DNA of 64,000 nt from Tubulanus polymorphus (taxonomy: Eukaryota > Nemertea > Palaeonemertea > Tubulaniformes > Tubulanidae). The stretch spans positions 11,158,278-11,222,277 of the forward strand of contig NC_134030.1 in the NCBI RefSeq assembly GCF_964204645.1, read 5' to 3'. How positions within the stretch are numbered: the stretch's first letter is position 1; each line of letters begins with the position of its first letter. A model generated the notes under the pieces. The model searched no databases and had not been told where the DNA came from. It saw nothing but the letters and a program-made list of their open reading frames with translations. Position numbers and translations under genes: made by a program. Shown here one piece after another: positions 55,253-64,000 of this stretch.

Positions 55253-58200
55253 GTAACGATTCCATGTGCGCTGATTATGGATTGGTTCCATGTAAGAATG
55301 GAGAATGTATACACAAAACTGACGTTTGTAATGGTATCGAAAATTGTCGAGATTCATCGGATGAAACAAATTGCGGTAATTATAGTAACAGTTTGTGCTA
55401 ACATTCTAATAAATATATCGATAATAATATAGGTAATAATAAAAATAATAATGGTGATAATGTTATGTCGGAGTTGTGGCGATGTCGCTGTCAAAATACA
55501 TATAAACGTACTATAGATAACATAATAACGAGATTCTATTCATTACCGTTAGAAAGTAGCAACCACGCTGTGAATTTTTCCAAAGGCATTTCTTCACTAT
55601 CAAACACGCTTATTTCGGAAGACTTAAATCCGGATATCGATCAAATCAGGGTATTGATAATCATCTGTCCAATCAAATATGATTTTTATTCGGATTTCCC
55701 ATAAACTGGATTAATTCTATTGGTCCCAAAACATCCGATCGCCAATGATCGGGTGAGTTATGTAGCAGTAGGGGACGATTGTCGTATAAAGAGAAAATAA
55801 GGTTTTCAATTTCACACATTTTGCATTGCTCAATAGGTACCAATACTTCGTGATGATTTCCAAAATTAATTCAATGATGTGATCTTTAGTCCATCCAAAT
55901 AGTATATATACCTGCTTATTTTCTTGAATCGAAGTATTTTTCGTCATCAATGTTTCAGCAACACACTGTCCTGGAAATAGGTTTCAATGTGGTAACGGGC
56001 GATGCATATCCTTATCATACCTGTGTGATTTCAGAAACGACTGTGGGGATGGATCTGATGAATCATTTTGTCGTTAAGTCTTTATTTTCGTTAAATGATT
56101 AAAATTTCCGATGATAACAGAAACAGCTAATGTTTTCAATGATTGACAATGAAACATAATTCATAATGAATTCAAGAAAATCGCTGAAATATTTTGCTAT
56201 TTGATATTGTAGATCACCCAGCGTGTAATGCTGCAGAGTACGAGTGTCAAAGTGGCCAATGCATCCCAAATATGAAACATTATGACCACGTAACGGACTG
56301 TATCGATGGATCAGATGAGGTACCCGATACAGGTAACATCACTCGACACCGAATGAAATTTCTCTTAAATGAACTGTTACCAAAAGTATTCCAATCACTT
56401 GAGTAACAGGAAAAAATTGACCCAAAAGTGACGCCTTAATGAATAATTGTGACATATTTCCGATAATGACAAGCGTAATATTAATAATATAACATTAGTG
56501 ATCAAGTTATTTAGATTTCCATATATCGCAATTGAATCGAATTGACCAGCAACCATGATTCTAGCCTGAATTGAGACGTATTGCAATAAGTCATGAAATT
56601 CAGTTTCAAATACACAATTGTAACGGCATAATACACAAAATGTAAGGGTCAAGCTGCTAGAGTACGAAACGACGAAATTGCGAGATATGAAACGGAATTA
56701 CGAAATGCAAAACGAAATTACGAAATATTAATTTTTTTGCGAGTAGTGCTTAAGTACGTGAAACGAAATAAGAAACAAATGGTCATATTTCAAACACGAC
56801 CATACTATAGTCACAGCTCGCGATGACGCCACGGGACTGTCCAAAGTTGGGCGGTACAAGTAAATGATCTTTTGAAAGTATTCAGGAATTCTATCTTCTT
56901 AAACTGAAAGGTGTTTAGCCTATTGACATTTTGAGACGGTCACAAAGTTGATATGATAAATTATACATCGGAATCTATAGTGTGTGGTCGTTATTTCATT
57001 TCATCCATCGTGGATCAAACAATATGATTTGCTTTAAGGAACCAGAAAGTCACCTGATAGCGTGAATTCAAAGTGAGCGTTTCCAGGAAATCAATAATGA
57101 AGCCTAAGCCTAAAAAATGAATATCTTGTTTCTCCGCCGCGGCCAGGTCATTTTGTAAATTCCTATAAAATGTTTTGATCTGGTCATTTCTATAGCTGCC
57201 GGGTCTGTTATTGTATGCCTGATCATTGAAAAAAGTAATGTACAGGGCGGAGGTGGCCGACCGACCCACATTTTAAGCTCAGCAGAGTGGAGCAACAAGC
57301 TTTGGGTATCATTATTTAGCCTAAACACAGCAGGATGTGTTTGCACACTTCGTTCCCTAACCCGTAATTTATTGATCGGTTCCTTCAAGTTATATGAGCA
57401 TGCGTAGATCATTTTCCCCTCACAGGGATTCGAACCTGCTGATATCGCTAAACTCGGCCAAGGCGTTGAACCCCGCCATATTAGACCGATTGCGTATGTT
57501 TAATTAAGCCAGCTGCATGAGTCTGCCAATTTCGTTTCGAACATGTATTCCATTTCACAATTTAGCAGGACACGCGAAAGAATGGCCATTTCGTTTCGTA
57601 CTTCAGCATTTCGTTATTTCGTTTCATATTTCGTTTTTTTCGGTTTTTTCTTTCGTAGAATGCAACGGGTTCCAGTGTTACGATGGATCGTGTCATCCGT
57701 CCGCTTGGAAATGTGACGTAACGTTAGATTGTTCGGGTGCATTTCGAGAAGATGAAACCGGTTGTACTAAACGTAAGCGAAATACCGGACCGTGCTTTCA
57801 TGGAACATATTCTGGCGTGGAAACTTTCCACTAATGATCGATTACCAAGTGATTCAATTACCGTCTTTCATCGTTTGTTTTCGAGGAATACCGCAAGATG
57901 GATTCACTGAATGCGCCAACGGTTTCGTTTACAACTCTTCGCAAAACTGTATGTACGACTTGGATCAATACGGATATTCAACACCATGTCGGGATTATTC
58001 ACATCTCATTGACTGCGGTAATAAAAAACCTCTTGCCACTCTAATCGTCCATTAGATCTTCTTAATTATAACATGGAATTTGAAAATGCAATCATATCAC
58101 ATCAACGGCTGGTGAGATAATGTCGAAAAAATTAAATGAATTTTGCTTTATTTCATATGCTGCGTTGTCTGTCCAGTTTTATCCGCTTCGTTTGGTCCCA

Positions 58201-58511
58201 TTTACTTACATGTAGTGCAAATAAGGGCTACAGTTATTCTTGCAACCAATAATACTTCTTGAAAAGAATACACATAACTTTTTTGTATGGTATAAAACCC
58301 GTCGGAGATCATACAGATTTGATACCGAGATTGCGTAAATGTTATAGCAAGTTTTATGTTTTAATCAATGAATAAGACCTATCTCTACTTTCAGCACGTT
58401 TTATTTGTCCACCTGGCTATTTCAAATGTTCTACTAGCTACTGTATCGCAGCAAAGTTCGTTTGCAATGGACAACCAGAATGTCCTAACAAAGAGGATGA
58501 ACACAACTGTG
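55253..58511 (+). CDS. LDLa repeat array of an LRR-GPCR (six exons)
   Basis: Six phase 1-1 exons, one LDL-receptor class A repeat each: 55253-55375, 55959-56072, 56213-56332, 57659-57772, 57896-58017 and 58395-58511. Examples of the signature are '[17 protein letters not shown]', '[17 protein letters not shown]' and '[17 protein letters not shown]'. The third lacks the final cysteine (ends SDEVPDT), and the fifth is strongly diverged, without the SDE Ca2+ site. A seventh repeat begins the next exon. Such arrays before LRRs are known in GRL101 and relaxin-type receptors, where they contribute to ligand response. Confidence 0.88.
56655..57650. repeat. GAAATTACGAAA foldback in an LDLa intron
   Basis: GTACGAAACGACGAAATTGC... 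with GAAATTACGAAATGC units (56658-56730) is mirrored by GCATTTCGTTATTTCG, TTTCATATTTCGTTTTT at 57585-57642. Between them lies a minus-strand GGTTCGAATCC box (57428-57438) with a TGGCCGAGT box just upstream of it, as in tRNA-derived SINEs. The spacing is shorter than in a true tRNA. The right arm runs directly up to the acceptor of the fourth LDLa exon and supplies its pyrimidine tract. Confidence 0.5.
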
Positions 58512-58593
58512 GTATGCCGTCATCTATGATGAGATGCGAAAATCTACCAACAGACAAGTGAATCACAAAATATCTTTATTTCTTTGATTTACA

Positions 58594-60421
58594 GACACAT
58601 ACGTATGCCCTGGTATGTACAGATGTTCTTCGACAAAACAGTGTGTGCCTCTGAACGAAGTGTGTGACAGGATAAATCAGTGTCCGAGCAACGATGACGA
58701 ACGATTTTGCGACATGGAAATTCCTAGTCCCTGTATCGGGTACGGTTATTCCTTGTCTTGTCATTCAATGGAACAAAGCCATCTACCACCCAACGGCAAT
58801 TACTTTGTCGCCAGGTCGATTGGTTTATTCAACAATACACAGTTGAGTCTAAACTCCGCTACATTTCGTTCGTTCACTTATTTGACTTACCTCGACCTAA
58901 GGTTGTGCGGTGTGAAAGAAATATCGACGGGAATCGTATCATATTTACTTAATCTTCTTTTTCTTGATCTTCGTGATAATCCGTTGGTGATTATTCAAGT
59001 CAATAGTTTGAGTCTTGCAAATCTTCGATCTGTCCAGCTCTACGGGAATAAAATCCTTTCCACAATAGAACATGGCACATTTTCGAACACATCCGCTCTG
59101 GAAAAACTCGATCTGCACGGAACAAACCTTACTGTTCTAACATCAGGTATGTTTCTAGGACTCTCATCAGTAAAATCATTGAATCTCAGTGGCAGCAATC
59201 TTGTTGAAATACAGGATGGTGCATTTGAAGGTCTCGGCAATGTATCGCATTTGGATATATCTAACAATGACATACAGACATTTAGCAGTGTGATTTTCAT
59301 TGAACTTAGATCTCTGAGTTATTTACGAAGTGATCATTATAAGTTCTGCTGTATGGCTGAAGGTGTCTTGGAAGCTAACTGTTACCCTCCAAAAAATATA
59401 TTTTCATCTTGCTCTGATTTGATGAGCAGCTACGTCTTACGGGTTAGCCTGTGGATCGTTGGGACCGTAGCTCTAGTAGGAAATCTCGTAGCTGTACTGA
59501 TTCGCTTTTGTTACGATCCGTTGTTGTCAGCAAATGGTCGATTAACTCTAAGTCTTGCGCTATCAGACTTCGCGATGGGTATGTATATGTACGTTATCGC
59601 TAGCGCCGATACTTACTTTCGTGGTACCTACATCATACACGATGAAAAGTGGAGAAATGGAGCATTGTGCAAGTTTGCAGGATTTCTCGCGACATTATCT
59701 AGTGAAGTATCCATGATAATGTTGTTAATCATGTCTTTAGACAGATTCGTGGCAGTCGTATTTCCTTTCTCCCAATTGAAACTGACACCTAGACGGGCTT
59801 CAATTTGCATCTTTTTTACGTGGTTGTCTGGTTTTGTCATTGCTGTTTTGCCTCTTCTACCCATTCAATACTTCGACAAATTCTACTCGCGTTCTGGAGT
59901 GTGCTTGTCTCTACATCTAACGTCTGAAAAGCGTCCTGGTTGGGAGTATGCTGTTGCGGTGTTTATTGGATTAAACTGCGTGGGGTTCATTGTTATAGCC
60001 GCGTGTTACGTATGCATGTACAACGTTATATCTAGATCTAGCCAAAAAAGACACCAAATGAAGTCCCAAGTTACAGAAGTAGCTGTCGCAAGAAAGATGA
60101 TGTTAATAATACTCACAGATTTCTGTGCTTGGATGCCGATAATCATACTAGGTAGGTGCGGCATCATAGCACAGGTTATTCACGTCACTTAAGTTATACA
60201 TGTTGTGCAGTTGTTCTTCGTGCAGCTTGAACTTATCGAATGTCATTCTAAGGCTACATAGCTGCACCTTTAATGCTTCTTATTTAAATTTTAGGAACGC
60301 TTGCAGTTAGTGGTCAGGTTACGATTCCGGGTGACGTTTACGCATGGATAGCCGTATTTGTATTGCCGATAAACAGTGCTATTAATCCCTTGCTGTACAC
60401 CATAGCAGGCTACAGATCTAT
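58594..60421 (+). CDS. LDLa, leucine-rich repeats and seven-transmembrane core of a GRL101/relaxin-type receptor
   Basis: Exon 58594-60151 carries a seventh LDLa ('CPGMYRCSSTKQCVPLNEVC'), a linker, and about six LRRs ('LTYLDLRLCGVKEIS', 'LEKLDLHGTNLTVL', 'VSHLDISNNDIQTF'). A cysteine hinge ('FCCMAEG', 'NCYPPKNIFSSCSDLM') precedes the 7TM domain. Visible marks are TM1 'VGNLVAVLI', TM2 'LSLALSDFAMGMY', a Cys before TM3 (ALCKFAG), 'MSLDRFVAVVFP' at the end of TM3 (DRF instead of DRY), and TM6 'DFCAWMPI'. Exon 60295-60421 gives TM7 with 'NSAINPLLYTIAGY'. This is an LGR type C / GRL101-like GPCR, expected to signal through G proteins at the plasma membrane. No damage is visible. Confidence 0.92.
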
Positions 60422-60518
60422 GTAAGTCGTCTTGCAATAAAAAATACCTTTGATCAAGATAGCCAGATTACATTGCATTGGAATATGTAAACCGACTGCG
60501 AATGTATTATCTTTTCAG

Positions 60519-61288
60519 TAGAGAAAATGCAAGAAAACGGAAGTTCGATGCACTACGTAAGTTTTCGATTCAATAAATCAATTCTTAGTACAATTTATCC
60601 ATAATCGTAGACATTATAGATGTAAGATTTAAGAGATCCAACGAATCCGTGCCATGCCATGTCTTTTTCAGAAAACGACCTTAGAGATGGAAGTACTAAA
60701 GATGTAACACTTTTGTTACCGAATGTTCTACCCATAGTTAGTCATGAGAACCTGAGTCATTTGTCAACATTATCGTCGTTCTTTCGCAACGAGAGAAATG
60801 TGGATCTACGCACGGCACTTATTATACTGCGCCGACTCGCAAATGCGATACATGAAATCCATTCTAGAGATATGTCTCTGAAAACGCTAGACGTAAACAT
60901 AATACTTGTCGGAAATAAAAAGGTAGACACATTTTCCACAATATGTACGCCTATCTGTAAAAAGTAATTAAATAGCTTTAGGGCTGCAGCAACTACATTG
61001 TATGTTTTACTCATCCTGATTCCACATCCAAGAGGAAACCAGTTTAATTCCCCTCCCCCATCCAGTACCGTAGCAAACAAATATTTATGAAGTCACCCCT
61101 AAATCTATGAATCAATGGCAGAATTTTCTATCGTGTTTCAGAACACTCATGATGGCAAACTGGACGTTTTTCTCACCACTGATAGGGTACACGGGTTAAA
61201 CGGCATTGCAGAAGATATCTTACAGTTTGGTAAAATTGTGCTGTTTATTTTGCGTAAAATGAGTACTTTCAAGAAACGAATGGAGTAG
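60519..61288 (+). CDS. Cytoplasmic tail of the LRR-GPCR with kinase-like C-lobe remnant
   Basis: Three exons continue the receptor in frame: 60519-60556 (basic 'RENARKRKFDAL'), 60672-60922, and 61142-61288 ending in TAG. The second contains 'LRTALIILRRLANAIHEIHSR' followed by 'LDVNIILVGNKK', which follows the kinase helix E and catalytic-loop layout (LA..HS+...N.L+). The HRD triplet is replaced (LKT), so no catalytic Asp is seen. The third contains 'AEDILQFGKIVLFIL', as in the kinase helix F (D.YSFG..L..I). No N-lobe, glycine loop or lysine is present. A truncated pseudokinase-like tail is the best reading. Confidence 0.75.
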
Positions 61289-61689
61289 AGATTTTATCGA
61301 ATGCCCATTTTTCTCACATTGTTTATCTTATTTTTTGCCAGAGTTAACCTAAAACGGCGAAAAACAAATTTTCTTTGTATGTTGTTCGCAATTGGTAATA
61401 TATACATGGAGCTAAGTAATGTTAGCAGTGTTTACTTTGTTGACTGAATGAAGGCGTTAGTGAAGAGAAAAAATGATCTTCCCATCCTCCCCAGCAGGGT
61501 GAGTCTCGATGCCATCAAGCTCGTTGGCATCGATACTCGCCCCGCCAAGGTACGAAAGCCTGCAACACCTGCGCGAGTGCGCAGTTACTACGAACGAAAA
61601 ACAAGCCGGTGTCCGGGAGAACCACATTATTATCGATCATATTTTCTCTTTACAATTGGTAGTCGACATTCCTCAGAAATAATAACTAG

Positions 61690-62390
61690 GGGTCCAGGGA
61701 CACCATGCCCACTTGGGAAGTGGTTTCAGACGCCCTATCCAATGACCTTGAAAAATCCAATGACCTTGAAACTAACCACGATCATAGAACATGTCAGCAG
61801 CTACAATTTTGTAATTGAATGTGGTAACAAAATATGCCTAGTTACCAATATGATATGGAAATATGAAGTAATGCTACTATTCAACGACCCCTGGTGACCA
61901 AATGCAAAGCCCAAGCCCTTGCAACTCACCATAATCATAGAACATGTCATGAGCTACAACTTTGTAATTGATCGTGGTATCAAAATATGCCTAGGTACCA
62001 GCAATAATAAGGAAATACTAAATCATTCTACTATTCAACACCCTTTGTGACCATGTGCGAAGCCCAATGACCTTGAAATTCACCATAATCATAGAACATG
62101 TTATCAGCTACAACTTTGCAATTGATCATGGTAAGAAAATAGGTATAGGTACCAATACAATAAGGAAATAATAACTAAGTTATTCTACAATTCAATGCCC
62201 CCTGGTGGCCATATACAAAAACCAATGACCTTGAAACTCACCACGATCATAGACCATGTCATGAGCTACAACTTTCCAATTGATTATGGTAGCAAAATGT
62301 GCATAGGTACGAATATAATATAGAAATACCAAATTATTGTATTGTTCAACGCCCCATTTGTTTGGCCATATACAAAAACCAATGACCTTG
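61690..62390. repeat. Roughly 150-bp tandem repeat (CCAATGACCTTGAAAC family)
   Basis: Four to five imperfect units, each with CCAATGACCTTGAAACTCAC, then CATAGAACATGTCATGAGCT, then ACAACTTTGTAATTGAT, then TAGGTACCAAT and a CCCCCTGGTGGCCATAT segment. Units start near 61750, 61903, 62066, 62224 and 62378. The first is preceded by TAACTAGGGGTCCAGGGACA, which also occurs at 28839-28858 next to other sequence. Confidence 0.85.
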
Positions 62391-64000
62391 GGCCCTTAAT
62401 AGATACAAATATATACGAACGATCGAGGTAATTGATAGAAGCATCTTCAAATTTCCCTCGAAAACTTCAAAAATGTGTAAGAAGTGCTGATTTTGGCGAA
62501 CAACAATGGCTGCCAGTCGGCCATCTTGAATCTGACAGGGCCAGTTTTTGGCCTGAAGATGTGTCTAGGGTAGATACACGTATAAACCAAATTGAGACAT
62601 TACCTTGAAGCGTCTTCAAAACTTTGTAACTCTCACGAACTATCTAGATGGTTATCTCTCGACCTCAATAGCTTCAAGACCCATCTCAAAACAACTTTGT
62701 TCCATGCAGCATACCATTAACTCTCGGAAAGCGAATTGGATTTAACATTTTTTGGCAGAATAAAATTTGATTGAATTTGTAATTCGAGCACATGGCTAAT
62801 TAGCATATCAAGGTCATACACCCGATTTGGGAAAAGCTATTTTTTCGCGAACCTTGCGCAATTCTCAAGGGTGAATTTTCTGTAGAGCAAATAAAAATTC
62901 CTCCCAAACACCAAATCAACTAAAGATTTCATAGAAATCGATCTTGAAATACAATTTTAAATCTTAAAATAAAACCCGGAAGTAAACAGTAGACGATACC
63001 GCGGGTTCACGTGAACACCTGATTTCTGTAAACGAAATGTTGGTTGTGACAAAATTGTTCAGACGGTTTCAGGTGGTAATTAGTACGGAAACGTAACGAC
63101 CATGGTCGACTTATTCGATGAAATCAGGCCTATGTGATATCCAAATTTTGACTTTTTTATTCTCCAGACCTCCCTGATACAGAAATAAAAAATTTTGGTG
63201 GTACGAAAGTGCAATCACAGCGCCGACGGCGACAGAGCCGTGTCAGAGATCGGCGGAGTGAAAATTGAGGTGGACGAACACGAAGAAGTAGGCTATTGTG
63301 CTACTTGAATCGATAAAACTCCTGGCGCGACCCCGACGCTTTTCGTTGATTAAGTAATACAAATATCATGCAATGGGTTTTCACAATCTACCGCCGGTAC
63401 GTATTTACCGGATTTCAATATCACTCCAAAATTCAAAGAAACCTCGAAATATCGAACCGGAACACTTCCGGTAGATATCCGCGGCTGCCCAACCGGGAAA
63501 CTTATTTGTTTGAATAGATATTGATAGGATCCATCATCTTCACCCGTCAAGGGATTCGAACCCACCAGAATCGGGTCGGGCCAATCACAGCTCTTGTAAC
63601 AAACCACATTAGGCTTCTGTGGAATTTCCCAGTAAATGGGCCAATCAGCGAACACGTAGCGAACGCGGAAGTATTGTCGCGTGTTGATACATGACGTCAT
63701 GCGCAAAAGCGCCAGTAATGAAATCACGATAATTCACGTGAACAGCTGCTGATATTTTCAGATAAACCAATCACAGGGAAGACACAACTTCTTGATTGGC
63801 TGATAAAAATTGAAATTTTCCCGATTTAATTTTCGTGAAAAATGCAGAAAACATTTTTATGAAACCCTATTTCAAAATTCTGCTCGCTACGATTCCGAGA
63901 ATGGATTACGCTTAAATACGTGATTTGTTCGAATATGCCCTCACTTGGCAAGCAAAATGGCCTTTTGTGTGGAAACCATGTCATTTTAATTCGCTCCATT
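62391..64000. other. Intergenic; one unassigned minus-strand ORF
   Basis: Mostly non-coding. A minus-strand frame at 63350-63727 (125 codons) has ordinary composition and several prolines ('WPIYWEIPQKPNVVCYKSC'), and is followed by sequence without clear splice sites. I recognise no domain. It could be an exon of an unseen neighbour or a chance frame. Confidence 0.4.

Noticed and set aside
57420-57500. Possible tRNA gene on the minus strand (GGTTCGAATCC box)
   Set aside because: The A-box to B-box distance is too short and no cloverleaf can be drawn; at best a tRNA-derived SINE fragment. A lone similar box at 63551-63561 was rejected for the same reason.
61448-61897. 149-codon + strand frame after the receptor gene
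   Set aside because: Its second half lies in the 150-bp tandem repeat and the first half shows no recognisable domain or splice sites.

Overview
The window is animal nuclear DNA. Coding segments on the + strand are short modules bounded by GT-AG introns, mostly in phase 1, inside AT-rich sequence crowded with transposons. The modules (kringle, MAM-like, C-type lectin, discoidin/fucolectin-like, CUB, LDLa, LRR, 7TM) resemble the mollusc GRL101 / relaxin-receptor class of LRR-GPCRs. A lophotrochozoan or another marine invertebrate is the best guess from sequence alone; the species cannot be named.

Positions 3046-17516 hold a complete Polinton/Maverick (adintovirus-like) element. It has a matching 6-bp target duplication (GATATT), 404-bp terminal inverted repeats that differ at about one position, and open reading frames without visible damage. 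Minus-strand genes run from right to left: packaging ATPase, two small Polinton-type proteins, a TATA-binding-protein homologue, RVE integrase with chromodomain, penton-like minor capsid protein, pVI/pX-like glycine-rich protein, double-jelly-roll major capsid protein and adenain-type protease. The protein-primed family B DNA polymerase is on the + strand. A two-exon minus-strand gene with two PC4-type domains lies near the right end, behind a CRE plus TATA promoter. A TBP-like and a PC4-like protein in one element suggest that it carries part of its own transcription-initiation machinery. This is the most unusual feature of the window.

The Polinton sits in the 3' part of an older, decayed Penelope-like retroelement (reverse transcriptase and GIY-YIG remnants at 17592-18780, 3' tail at 2950-3039). 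From 18.8 to 28.3 kb there are repeats only: a 1.7-kb inverted repeat with 568-bp arms, paired palindromes, a degraded DDE transposase, a TCGAAAAGTCGA satellite, and a MITE with a clear 6-bp target duplication.

From 28.3 to 61.3 kb the + strand carries exons of one or a few large receptor-type genes. The last part, 55253-61288, is clearly one LRR-GPCR gene: an LDLa array, LRRs, seven membrane spans, then a cytoplasmic tail resembling the C-lobe of a catalytically dead kinase. The upstream lectin, kringle, discoidin and CUB exons may belong to the same gene or to tandem relatives. Introns contain a decayed tyrosine-recombinase (Ngaro/DIRS-like) retroelement at about 41.2-46.2 kb, whose 3' end has a striking array of covarying hairpins, plus several MITE/foldback elements and minisatellites. 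The last 2.7 kb hold a roughly 150-bp tandem repeat and no convincing gene.
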